A DNA stretch of 22,752 nucleotides from S012-113 sp965368405 (GCA_965368405.1 CBDUMS010000059.1:1-22752), one strand, 5' to 3'. Positions 8,264 through 16,512 are shown, counted from the stretch's first letter. A program made the numbers and translations. The notes: generated by a model from the sequence alone, not told the origin.

Positions 8264-9025
8264 ATGAGAAGAAATATAGTAGCAGGAAACTGGAAAATGA
8301 ATAACACTATTGAGGAAGGGAAAAAGCTAACCTCAGAGATAGTTAATATGGTAGCCGATGAAGTTAAAGATGAAGTGACGGTAATTTTAGGCACACCTTT
8401 TGTTCACCTTCTTCCTGTGTTACAATTAACCTCAGAAGCAGATAATATATCTGTTGCTGCACAAAACTGCAGTGAGCATGAATCCGGAGCCTTTACTGGT
8501 GAAGTGTCAGTCGCTATGTTAAAATCTGCTAATGTGCCCAATGTAATTATTGGTCATAGCGAGCGACGCGAATATTTTAATGAGACCAATGCACAGCTTG
8601 CCAAGAAAGTAGATTTAGCCCTAGCCAATGGATTAACGCCCATCTTTTGTTGCGGTGAACCTTTGGAAATAAGGGAGGACGGATCATTTTTTGATTATGT
8701 ATGCAATCAACTTACAGAAAGCCTATTCCATTTAACAAGAGACGAGATTTCTAAACTCGTATTGGCCTATGAGCCTATATGGGCGATTGGTACAGGAAAG
8801 ACAGCTTCTGCTCAGCAAGCGCAAGATATGCATGCTCAAATAAGAGCACATCTGGCTTCTCAATATGGTACAGAAACTGCGGATAGTATTTCTATTTTAT
8901 ATGGAGGTAGTTGTAAGCCTGATAATGCCAAGGAGCTATTTGCCAATGCCGATGTAGATGGAGGCCTAATCGGTGGAGCCTCACTGAAGTCCAGAGATTT
9001 CGTAGATATCATTAAGTCCTTTTAA
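8264..9025 (+). CDS. tpiA: Triosephosphate isomerase
   Basis: This protein of 253 residues is a normal length for the family. It interconverts dihydroxyacetone phosphate and glyceraldehyde 3-phosphate in glycolysis and gluconeogenesis, in the cytoplasm as a dimer. All catalytic elements are present: Asn9 and Lys11 in AGNWKMN, His98 in IIGHSERRE, the general base Glu170 in LAYEPIWAIGTGKTAS (which also holds the start of mobile loop 6), and the phosphate-binding ILYGGS and LIGGASL. The gene has its own -7 element just upstream. Its TAA stop overlaps the ATG of the next gene by one base (TAATG), so it leads a three-gene operon with the DUF6150-like gene and prmA. Confidence 0.98.
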   Translation: MRRNIVAGNWKMNNTIEEGKKLTSEIVNMVADEVKDEVTVILGTPFVHLLPVLQLTSEADNISVAAQNCSEHESGAFTGEVSVAMLKSANVPNVIIGHSERREYFNETNAQLAKKVDLALANGLTPIFCCGEPLEIREDGSFFDYVCNQLTESLFHLTRDEISKLVLAYEPIWAIGTGKTASAQQAQDMHAQIRAHLASQYGTETADSISILYGGSCKPDNAKELFANADVDGGLIGGASLKSRDFVDIIKSF

Positions 9026-9363
9026 TGAAAATTCTCCTCATAAGCATTTTCATACTTATTGGCTATGGCGAACGGAGTGCTAACACCGACCAAATAAAGT
9101 TCTGCAGCTTACGAGGTTCAGTTTATATTACCGACGATCGTTCTAAAGCAGACTTTGTTGCCTATTTAGAGGACTCAGAAGCCTTTGCTGATTTCTTAGT
9201 TTTTGAGGAAGAAAATAGGCTGTATGCCACCGAGGAAGGAATTTGGTTTTTTGTAGAGAATCGAGGCATTGCCGACTTTAGCGTCTATTTAACCAGGTCG
9301 AAAGGAGAAGCCGACTTTATTTATGCTTATACCGATTCACCCACATTTGCTGGTTGTAATTGA
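9025..9363 (+). CDS. Small exported duplicated-repeat protein (DUF6150-like)
   Basis: This 112-residue protein has a short hydrophobic N-terminus (MKILLISIFILIGYG) that looks like a signal peptide or weak anchor. The rest consists of two tandem copies of about 34 residues: 31-64 (GSVYITDDRSKADF...) and 72-105 (GIWFFVENRGIADF...), offset by 41. Each copy holds two ADF motifs 13 residues apart (ADF at 42, 55, 83 and 96), and each motif begins a predicted beta strand. This resembles the Bacteroidota DUF6150 family, but I assign it from memory of the pattern only. Function is unknown. Both junctions have one-base overlaps (TAATG with tpiA, TGATG with prmA), so it is translated from the same message as two housekeeping enzymes. 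Cys27 and Cys111 are the only cysteines and could pair after export. Confidence 0.72.
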   Translation: MKILLISIFILIGYGERSANTDQIKFCSLRGSVYITDDRSKADFVAYLEDSEAFADFLVFEEENRLYATEEGIWFFVENRGIADFSVYLTRSKGEADFIYAYTDSPTFAGCN

Positions 9364-10199
9364 TGGCCTTGCAAGAATATAGCGAACAGCTTATTGTGCA
9401 GTGTAGTGAGAGCTTTCGAGAAATCTTAATGGCCGAGCTGGCCGCTATTGACTTCGATTCTTTTCAAGAAACCGCTACAGGTTTTATAGCACATGCCACG
9501 ATAGGGATGAATGAAGTCGAGATTAAAGAAGTGCTCAGCCGTTATGAAAATGAGGCGGAAGCCTCATATCAAATCGAAAAAGTACAACGGCAGAATTGGA
9601 ATAAAAAATGGGAAGAGTCTTACGACCCAATTAATGTTGACAACGAAGTGTTTGTGCGTGCAACCTTTCATGAAGCGAAGCCAGAGATTCCATTAGAAAT
9701 AATTATTAACCCCAAAATGTCATTTGGTACAGGGCATCATGAAACGACTTACCTAATGATGAAGTCGCAGCTTGAAATTGACCATAAAAACAAGGTGGTT
9801 CTTGATGCGGGCTGTGGCACCGGAATACTCAGCATTTTAGCAGGTAAATTAGGTGCGGAAAGTCTTGTTGCATATGACAATGATCCGTGGGTTAAAGACA
9901 ATATTGAGGAAAATTTCAAAATCAACAATACAAAATCTGAAATACTGATTGGCACGGTGTTGGACCTATCTTTTTCAGGAAAATTTGATATAATTCTAGC
10001 CAATATCAATAAGAATATTCTACTCCATGATATTCCTTATTATGCAGATTTATTAGCAGCGTCGGGACGCTTGCTTTTAAGTGGATTCTATGTGCACGAT
10101 CTACCTGATATTCAAAAAGAGGCTGAAAAGAATGGTCTGTATTTAGAAAAAACAAATGACAAATCTGAATGGATGACGGCACGGTTTTTGAAAAAATAA
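9363..10199 (+). CDS. prmA: Ribosomal protein L11 methyltransferase
   Basis: The product has 278 residues from the ATG at 9363. A TTG at 9360 would add one residue, but the ATG overlapping the previous stop (TGATG) is preferred. PrmA uses S-adenosylmethionine to trimethylate lysines and the N-terminus of ribosomal protein L11. Visible hallmarks are the N-terminal substrate-recognition domain (about 1-110), the signature NPKMSFGTGHHETT (116-129), SAM motif I DAGCGTG (148-154), the acidic YDNDP after strand 2, and LANINKNIL (212-220) after strand 4. The C-terminus GFYVHDLPDI plus WMTARF fits the family. The gene closes the tpiA operon. The final lysine-rich FLKK is followed by 131 non-coding bases. 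Confidence 0.95.
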   Translation: MALQEYSEQLIVQCSESFREILMAELAAIDFDSFQETATGFIAHATIGMNEVEIKEVLSRYENEAEASYQIEKVQRQNWNKKWEESYDPINVDNEVFVRATFHEAKPEIPLEIIINPKMSFGTGHHETTYLMMKSQLEIDHKNKVVLDAGCGTGILSILAGKLGAESLVAYDNDPWVKDNIEENFKINNTKSEILIGTVLDLSFSGKFDIILANINKNILLHDIPYYADLLAASGRLLLSGFYVHDLPDIQKEAEKNGLYLEKTNDKSEWMTARFLKK

Positions 10200-10271
10200 G
10201 GTTGAACTACCCAATCTTTTACTAATTTCAAGCGTTTTTCAAGACATAAAGCCGCTTTAAAGTTCTTATTT

Positions 10272-10279
10272 TTACTTTG
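10272..10279 (+). promoter_or_regulatory. Possible -7 element for the 1627-residue protein gene
   Basis: TTACTTTG differs from TAnnTTTG only at the second base and lies about 50 bases before the TTG start at 10331. It sits in the 131-bp gap after prmA (10200-10330), which otherwise shows only AT-rich sequence and a short TAAAG-CCG-CTTTA hairpin at about 10247-10259. A weak call. Confidence 0.3.
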
Positions 10280-10330
10280 TTGCGTGTTTATTTAATCACT
10301 GAATGAGGTAATAATTCTAAATAACAAGAT

Positions 10331-13300
10331 TTGATTCGATTTCTGGTTGGTATATTCTTTTTATTTGGCAGTAGCTTGGGCTATGCTCAAGGCCTGGAAT
10401 TTGCATATAACCACGATGAATTTAGCATTGATGTTAAGGAACAGCTTAGCGCTACGGCCAATCCTATCTCTATTACAGTTGGCGAGTCTTTTACCGTGGC
10501 CTGGTCTACATTTGGTCCAGATGTACGTAATAAAATCATAGGACAAACCAAGGCCTTGATCGCATCGGGTCACAGACTACAGCCCAATCTGGAAACCTAT
10601 TTCGCGGCAATAGCCTATGCTGTAAACGATGAAAAACTCACAGATTTAGAACTGGTGAGTTACCTCAATATGACACAGCAAGTTATAGATAATTATAGCC
10701 TTAGCGAAGAGCTTAAGTATTTCGAGCGGATGACGTCGTTTTTTGAGCATCGTTCACTTTATCATAATAATTATCTTGACCTGGGCTTTAAAAACGAACA
10801 ATATCGATTTGTATATGTTGCCTCAGAGGAACTAAACGACACCTCATTTAACGATGAGTTCGCAGAAGAGGATACTAGTTATTCCGAGGAAAACTGGGAG
10901 GAAGAGAACTGGGAGGAAGAAGAGTGGACAGAAGAGGAGTGGTCCGAAGAAGAATGGAGCGAAGAGGAATGGGAAGATGAAGATGTTACCTTAGAATCGT
11001 TACTCGAAGAAGAAATTGTTGTCCGACCATTATCTGGACCTACCATACTTTTTGATGATGGAGAATTTGATCTTGATGTGCAATATGATAGTATCAAGAT
11101 ATCCAGAATTAAAGGCTCGCTTTTGGTTATGGAAGACGTCTTTGTTGGAACAAGTGGTCGAATTGATTGGTCAACGGTTGGGCTTGACCCAAAAGAAGTT
11201 TTTGTTGATTTAACAAATTATGAGTTGCCTGTGAATAGGTCTCAGTTCGTTTTAAGAGGCGCCAAACTTACTTATGGCACCTTATTCGAAAAACCAATTA
11301 AAGGCGAATTCGAGTTTAAACCTGAGAAGACTTCAGATATTAAGAATAAGAGTTATCCTCGATTTTCATCAGTAGAAAACAACATCTCAATTACCGGATT
11401 ATTTGGACCTTATTCATATTATACCGGTGGCTTTACGATTCAGGGTACTCGAATTAATAGTAATGCTAAGTATAGTGGCCTTGCCACCTTAGAAATGGAG
11501 GGTGAATCAGGTCCAAAGTTTACCGTGAAATCATATAATATCAATTTCGCTGATTCTGTAGCCATCTCCGATCGAGCCAGATTGGTAATTCATACTAAAT
11601 TCGACTCCATTTATCATCCGGCTGTTCGGGTTCGTTTCGATTCCAAAACCAACAACCTGATTGTTCAAAAGGACAATGGATCATTTCGAAATACACCATT
11701 CGTTGCCTCTGCCAATCAAATGAGCTTTACCGCCGACTTAATAAGTTGGAACCTTAATCAGGATAGCCTCTATATTTCTACCCTGCTGGCCAGAAAGGAA
11801 GTGCCACTTATCTTCCAATCGAACGAGTATTATGATTTAGACTTATTTCGTAATATCCGGGGTTTGTACAATTTCAACCCGCTTAAGGTGGTTTTATCCT
11901 ACTGCGAACAAGAAGGAGTAGACCAATTCTACGTCGAGGAAATTGCCACTAAGCGCAACCTTAGTCTGAAAAATTTACAGGGTGCCATAATGAGCTTGTA
12001 TCAGCAGGGGTACGTGGATTATGATAAAGAATCAGGGGTGGTATCCTTAACAGCCAAGGGCTTGCACAAAGGTGAAGCTCAGAATGGCAAAGCCGATTAT
12101 GACAACCTACTATTGCTATCCTTAATGGATACTGGCTCGAACGCTATCTATGATCTAAAAACACAGGAGGTTCATATCAAAGGAGTGGATCGTTTTTATC
12201 TGGCTAAAGTGTTGGATGTTTCTGTAGAGGCAGACAGTAACCAGATTACAATTCTTAAAAATCGCGATATTAAATTTAATGGTAAGCTGGCTGCAGGTAA
12301 TTTCGATTACGTTGGTCGGGATTTTATCTTCCGGTACGACAGCTTTTTAGTCGAAATGCAACAGATTGATGCAATTGAGCTCTATGTCCTTGAAGAAACA
12401 AAAGATGGCTTTAATCGAAAAAAGATCAATAACTCGCTGTCGGGAATTCCAGAAGGAGGGCTACAGCCACCAAAAGAAGAAGCAGAAGAGGGGGCTGTGC
12501 CGGATTCTACCGCGTTTGACCAAACCCTTCCAAATGAAGATTCACCACAAAAACCTGGAGGAGAAACAGCTATGGCTGCGATATCAGGTACATCAGGGGT
12601 GTTATATATTAGCAAGCCAAAAAATAAATCAGGCAAAAAATTAATCCCCAATTTTCCTAAGTTCCAGGGAGGCGGTACCGGTTCTGTGGTTTATTTCGAT
12701 AAGCCTGAGATTCTCAGTGGCGTCTATGATCGCAGCCTTTATTTTACTTTGCCGCCCTTCGACCTTGATAGTCTCAGTGATAGTGATCCGGCATCTATTT
12801 CCTTTAGTGGCGTGTTCCATTCCGACGACTGGTTCCCTGACTTTAGTGAAGAACTTGGTATTATGGAGGATTACTCGCTCGGATTCGACCATAGCATACC
12901 TCCGGAAGGGTATCAATTATTTGGTGGAAATGGACGCTTGTATAATCATCTTTCACTAAATAAAAATGGTATTGTAGGTGATGGTAATCTCGATTTCCTT
13001 ACCACAACAATGCAATCGCAAGCATTTGTGTTTTACCCCGATTCTGTTGCAGCCGATGGCGAGTTATTTACTATGCGCAAGGAAGACTTCGGTGGTGTGG
13101 TATATCCACAGATAATGGCGGAAAGTTTTCATATGAAATGGCTACCGCAAAAGGATAGTATGTACATAACAAACCAAGGTCCGCTCTTTGCGATGTATGA
13201 GGGCTTGGCAAACCTCGATGGCTCCGTTATTGTTACCAATAAAGGGGTTAATGGGTTAGGCGTATTAAACACATATAACTCCACGACCAAATCAGATAGT

Positions 13301-15214
13301 TACACCTTTAATTCGGATGATTATAATGCTCGCCATGCCGAATTTGAGATCAAGTCAGATAATCCGGAAAAACCTGCACTTGCAGGAGATGATGTTCGGC
13401 TCTCTTTCGATTTGGAAACCAAACAAGCCGAAATGAGCCCTGAAATAGCGGGTGTTGCAGCCATTAGTTTTCCCTATGCTCAGTTCAAGACCTCAATTAC
13501 CAAGGCACGCTGGGATCTTGAAAACCAAAAGGTATTTATGACCAAACCAGAAGAAGTAGATATCAATAGTTCATACTTCTATACCACCAGGGAAGACCTT
13601 GACTCATTGCGTTTTAATGCGTCTGCAGCAGAATATGATATGCAATCGCTGGAGTTAAAGGTGAGTGGAATCCCTTATATCAATGTGGCAGACGCTAAAA
13701 TAACGCCTGAAAATGGCGAAGTACTAATCCTCGAGAATGCAAGAATAGGCACATTATATAATACCACTATAGACTTAGATACATTAACCGGCTACCATGA
13801 AATTTATGATGCCACTGTTACGATTATTTCAAGAAATGAGTTCGAAGGCGAAGGGACCTATCGCTTAATCAATGCAATGAAGGACACTTTCGGTATAAAA
13901 CTTCGTGATTTTCACTTAGAGAATTTTACGGAAGGCCGGAGAGGAAACGAAGTCTCTCAGCATTCGGTGGCCACGGGGTCGATCAGTGAAGAGGACAACC
14001 TCATGATTTCTCCAGGGATGTTTTACAAGGGTAATGTTAAATTGCTGGCACATAAGCCCGCTCTTGAACTCGACGGCTATGTAAAGCTCGATCTAAAGAG
14101 CATTAAAGATTATAATACCTGGATTAAGTATGCTTCAGAAGCAGAACAACAGGAAATCCAGTTTTTATTCGATGAAAGCGTCACGTCTTCGGGACAATTA
14201 TTATCAGCCGGGCTTCATTTCGACTTTAACGATTTTAGTCTTTACAGCACTTTTTGCTATGACAAGAATGATCCTCAGGATGAAGATTTTTTTAAGCCAT
14301 CGGGCTACCTCAGTTTTAAGGCAGATAGTAATGAGTACATAATCATTAATCGAGATAAAGACCTTGGGCTAACCTATTCTGGGAAGGTCTTTGCGTATGA
14401 TGAGACCACCCGCGGTATACGCTTTGAAGGACCAGTGCATTTTATTGATAATACGAAGACTATGGGTATTGTTGCTGCAGCTATGGGAGACGGGAATATG
14501 GCGACCAACGAACTTTCTTTTAAGAGCATGATGACCATGGATTTTAAGGTGCCATCGACGATCTACGGTCTTATGGCCGATGATTTTACCCAAGTTATTG
14601 AAGAGTTTGGAGCTCCCGAAGCAGATATAGATCGCACCGAGTTGCTCTATTTATTATCAGAGATAATTGGTAATCGAGCAACAAAGGCATACGAAGAGCG
14701 GTCTGCAATGGACTATGTTCCTCTAGTGTCGACCTCGCCAAATTTGGTGCGTCCATTCGTGTTCTCAAACATTAATTTTAAATGGTCGGCAGATCAGACG
14801 GCTTTTTATAATGATGGTGAAGTTGGACTGTCAAATATCCTGCGTACAGATATCAATTCCCAAATGGAGAGTTTCTTTGAAATTAGAAAAACCGAAGAAG
14901 GGGAAACTATTAATTTGTTTATCAAAGCAGCACCAGAATCATGGTATTACTTTAGTTACGAGAATAACAGGTTATTTATTTATTCATCAAATAAGGAGGT
15001 GAATGATTTTGTGTTAGATAAAACGAATATTGGAAAAGCAAAGCTAGGGGAATTTGAATTTGGGCCTTCGGATCGGGCAGAGACCCTTCAGTTTATCAAT
15101 ACTTTCCGTGCTATTTATTTTGATATTGATGAGCCTTACGATTTGCAAGGGGGTGTTATAATAGAGGAGAAGAAAGCTGAAGAAGAAGCCGAAGAAGACG
15201 ACGGTTTTAGGTAG
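10331..15214 (+). CDS. Very large exported protein of unknown function with Glu/Trp pentapeptide repeats and a winged-helix-like segment
   Basis: I do not recognise a named family for this 1627-residue protein. The start is TTG: an in-frame TAA at 10322-10324 rules out a longer frame, and the TTG opens a clear signal peptide (MIRFLVGIFFLFGSSLGYAQ). Regions in order are: a helical segment (about 25-170); an acidic stretch with six pentapeptides ending in Trp (185-214); beta-rich sequence (about 230-510); a winged-helix-like segment (517-581); more beta-rich sequence; a Pro/Glu/Gly-rich linker (about 705-750); a long beta-rich half (about 770-1590); and an acidic tail (EEKKAEEEAEEDDGFR). The repeated paired strands recall envelope beta-structures such as AsmA- or LptA-like folds, but this is only an impression. 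No T9SS sorting domain and no clear membrane helix after the signal are seen. A periplasmic or surface structural role is the most I can infer. Confidence 0.88.
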   Translation: MIRFLVGIFFLFGSSLGYAQGLEFAYNHDEFSIDVKEQLSATANPISITVGESFTVAWSTFGPDVRNKIIGQTKALIASGHRLQPNLETYFAAIAYAVNDEKLTDLELVSYLNMTQQVIDNYSLSEELKYFERMTSFFEHRSLYHNNYLDLGFKNEQYRFVYVASEELNDTSFNDEFAEEDTSYSEENWEEENWEEEEWTEEEWSEEEWSEEEWEDEDVTLESLLEEEIVVRPLSGPTILFDDGEFDLDVQYDSIKISRIKGSLLVMEDVFVGTSGRIDWSTVGLDPKEVFVDLTNYELPVNRSQFVLRGAKLTYGTLFEKPIKGEFEFKPEKTSDIKNKSYPRFSSVENNISITGLFGPYSYYTGGFTIQGTRINSNAKYSGLATLEMEGESGPKFTVKSYNINFADSVAISDRARLVIHTKFDSIYHPAVRVRFDSKTNNLIVQKDNGSFRNTPFVASANQMSFTADLISWNLNQDSLYISTLLARKEVPLIFQSNEYYDLDLFRNIRGLYNFNPLKVVLSYCEQEGVDQFYVEEIATKRNLSLKNLQGAIMSLYQQGYVDYDKESGVVSLTAKGLHKGEAQNGKADYDNLLLLSLMDTGSNAIYDLKTQEVHIKGVDRFYLAKVLDVSVEADSNQITILKNRDIKFNGKLAAGNFDYVGRDFIFRYDSFLVEMQQIDAIELYVLEETKDGFNRKKINNSLSGIPEGGLQPPKEEAEEGAVPDSTAFDQTLPNEDSPQKPGGETAMAAISGTSGVLYISKPKNKSGKKLIPNFPKFQGGGTGSVVYFDKPEILSGVYDRSLYFTLPPFDLDSLSDSDPASISFSGVFHSDDWFPDFSEELGIMEDYSLGFDHSIPPEGYQLFGGNGRLYNHLSLNKNGIVGDGNLDFLTTTMQSQAFVFYPDSVAADGELFTMRKEDFGGVVYPQIMAESFHMKWLPQKDSMYITNQGPLFAMYEGLANLDGSVIVTNKGVNGLGVLNTYNSTTKSDSYTFNSDDYNARHAEFEIKSDNPEKPALAGDDVRLSFDLETKQAEMSPEIAGVAAISFPYAQFKTSITKARWDLENQKVFMTKPEEVDINSSYFYTTREDLDSLRFNASAAEYDMQSLELKVSGIPYINVADAKITPENGEVLILENARIGTLYNTTIDLDTLTGYHEIYDATVTIISRNEFEGEGTYRLINAMKDTFGIKLRDFHLENFTEGRRGNEVSQHSVATGSISEEDNLMISPGMFYKGNVKLLAHKPALELDGYVKLDLKSIKDYNTWIKYASEAEQQEIQFLFDESVTSSGQLLSAGLHFDFNDFSLYSTFCYDKNDPQDEDFFKPSGYLSFKADSNEYIIINRDKDLGLTYSGKVFAYDETTRGIRFEGPVHFIDNTKTMGIVAAAMGDGNMATNELSFKSMMTMDFKVPSTIYGLMADDFTQVIEEFGAPEADIDRTELLYLLSEIIGNRATKAYEERSAMDYVPLVSTSPNLVRPFVFSNINFKWSADQTAFYNDGEVGLSNILRTDINSQMESFFEIRKTEEGETINLFIKAAPESWYYFSYENNRLFIYSSNKEVNDFVLDKTNIGKAKLGEFEFGPSDRAETLQFINTFRAIYFDIDEPYDLQGGVIIEEKKAEEEAEEDDGFR
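10883..10972 (+). repeat. Six tandem 15-bp repeats encoding Glu-rich pentapeptides ending in Trp
   Basis: Codons 185-214 of the large exported protein encode SEENW, EEENW, EEEEW, TEEEW, SEEEW and SEEEW in an exact five-residue register, with acidic sequence on both sides. Glu codons alternate between GAA and GAG and Ser between TCC and AGC, so the array is conserved at protein level rather than being a fresh DNA duplication. Confidence 0.95.
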
Positions 15215-15241
15215 CGGCTTGGTCAATTTTTTCAACCGACT

Positions 15242-15255
15242 TACAATTAATTGTA
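15242..15255. promoter_or_regulatory. 14-bp perfect palindrome at the plsY promoter
   Basis: TACAATTAATTGTA is its own reverse complement, and its last two bases are the first two of the plsY -7 element. The geometry would suit an operator that blocks or guides initiation, but the element is AT-only apart from one C and one G, so chance is possible. Confidence 0.35.
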
Positions 15256-15261
15256 TCTTTG
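15254..15261 (+). promoter_or_regulatory. -7 promoter element of plsY
   Basis: TATCTTTG matches the Bacteroidota consensus TAnnTTTG perfectly, 20 bases before the plsY ATG. A TTTT-rich segment (15227-15232) occupies the -33 region without a clear TTG. It suggests plsY has its own start rather than depending on read-through from the large upstream gene. Confidence 0.6.
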
Positions 15262-15281
15262 TCTAAATAAAATAATTTTTC

Positions 15282-15929
15282 ATGCTAAGTCCATTTTTAC
15301 TTTTTGGTGGAGTTCTTGCCTACATAATTGGGTCAATACCATCTGCAGTCTGGTTTGGAAAGCTCTTCTATAAAATTGACGTTCGTGAACACGGTAGTGG
15401 TAACCCTGGTGCCACAAACACCTTCAGAGTATTAGGTAAACCCGCCGGTACAGTGGTGTTGCTTTTTGATATTGCTAAAGGGCTGATGGCTACTAGTATT
15501 GCTGTGGTTTTAATGAAGAACGGCATCATTGTTGAAGATAAATTGATTATTACCAAGTTGGTTTTTGGGATTATCGCTGTATTTGGTCATATTTTTTCAA
15601 TATTCCTGAAATTTAAAGGAGGTAAAGGTGTTGCGACACTTTTTGGTATGATGATTGGTATCCAAATGCCTGTTGCATTAATCTCCTTAGCAATCTTCTT
15701 AATAACATTAGTTACCTCGAAATATGTATCACTAGGTTCAATCGTAGCGGCGTTGTCGTTCCCTTTAATGTTATTATTTATTCCCAGATTTCAGACTGGC
15801 GAGCCCATTCTAATAATGTTTGGGTTCTTCTTAGCCCTCGTGGTTATTTGGTCACATCATAAGAATATCCGTCGAATTCTATATGGTGAGGAGAACAAAA
15901 CCTACCTCATTAAGAAGAAGAAAGCCTAA
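15282..15929 (+). CDS. plsY: Acyl-phosphate:glycerol-3-phosphate acyltransferase PlsY
   Basis: This 215-residue integral inner-membrane enzyme transfers an acyl group from acyl-phosphate to sn-glycerol 3-phosphate. The product is lysophosphatidate, the first step of phospholipid synthesis in most bacteria. Family motifs are all visible: AYIIGSIPSAVWFGK at the first helix, the glycine-rich HGSGNPGATNTFRVLG (37-52), FDIAKG (62-67), GHIFSIFLKFKGGKGVAT (102-119), and SHHKNIRRILYGEENK near the end. At least five hydrophobic helices are present. The promoter just upstream is strong. The stop overlaps the stop of the convergent ClbS/DfsB-like gene by three bases (CTA at 15926-15928), so the two transcripts must overlap at their 3' ends. 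Confidence 0.97.
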   Translation: MLSPFLLFGGVLAYIIGSIPSAVWFGKLFYKIDVREHGSGNPGATNTFRVLGKPAGTVVLLFDIAKGLMATSIAVVLMKNGIIVEDKLIITKLVFGIIAVFGHIFSIFLKFKGGKGVATLFGMMIGIQMPVALISLAIFLITLVTSKYVSLGSIVAALSFPLMLLFIPRFQTGEPILIMFGFFLALVVIWSHHKNIRRILYGEENKTYLIKKKKA

Positions 15930-16426
15930 CCCTTATTCGCTTTTTTAATCAGCTTCAATGCCCAGTCGTAATGGCTAGATGTTGCCGATATTAGGTATGC
16001 TCCCAAGGAGGTAGCTCCTGTCCACTTATATTTCTTTTTTGTAAACAGGTCGTCATTACTATGCTTCATAATAATTTGATTGACCTTTTGGTTTGACTCC
16101 TCGAGGAGCTGCTGGCAACCCTTAAGCGGTGTGTTTGCGTATTTTTCCTGAATAAGTCTATTTAATTCTGGCGTTGTTTTCCATGTATACCCTTTGGCGG
16201 GGATATCTGGTTTTTCACCGGCCATGCCAACCGTATACCAATCGAAGAACATAGTATGCCAATGATGAAGGTGAGCAAGTACATCCCGTACATTCCGATT
16301 CAGCGTGCCGGGTGGAAACTCTCGGTTCCTGTCCTCGGATTTCATTGCTGCAACAAAATCTACAAGGCGATTGAAATTTTTCTTACTTAAATCAACCAAC
16401 TCCGCTTTGGTCTTAGGCCGTGCCAT
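15926..16426 (-). CDS. ClbS/DfsB-family four-helix-bundle protein
   Basis: The product has 166 residues and no signal peptide, so it is cytoplasmic. The N-terminus MARPKTKAELVDLSKKNFNRL is the characteristic opening of the ClbS/DfsB (DUF1706) family. The helix with DVLAHLHHWHTMFFDWY and the motif GYTWKTTPELNRLIQEKYANT also fit, as does the final SSHYDWALKLIKKA. The fold is a DinB-like four-helix bundle. ClbS in colibactin producers opens the cyclopropane of the toxin as self-protection, but most family members, including those in Bacteroidota, have no known substrate. No colibactin-like synthesis genes are in view, so that role should not be transferred. It is last in a run of minus-strand genes, 86 bases after pirin. 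Confidence 0.88.
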   Translation of the reverse strand: MARPKTKAELVDLSKKNFNRLVDFVAAMKSEDRNREFPPGTLNRNVRDVLAHLHHWHTMFFDWYTVGMAGEKPDIPAKGYTWKTTPELNRLIQEKYANTPLKGCQQLLEESNQKVNQIIMKHSNDDLFTKKKYKWTGATSLGAYLISATSSHYDWALKLIKKANKG

Positions 16427-16512
16427 TTCAGTATATTGTTTGGTAAAACTGCATCTTGCCTAAATTTACAACTTAATTTCATCCATCAAGAAAGTAAGAA
16501 AGGAGGCTTTGA

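Noticed and set aside
10879..11097. Minus-strand frame of 72 codons rich in Ser and His, in tandem repeats
   Set aside because: It is the exact reverse of the Glu/Trp repeat in the large exported protein; the composition is a by-product of GAA/GAG and TGG codons.
15926..16426. Colibactin self-resistance suggested by the ClbS-like gene
   Set aside because: No polyketide or nonribosomal synthesis genes are in view, and the family is broad in bacteria that do not make colibactin.
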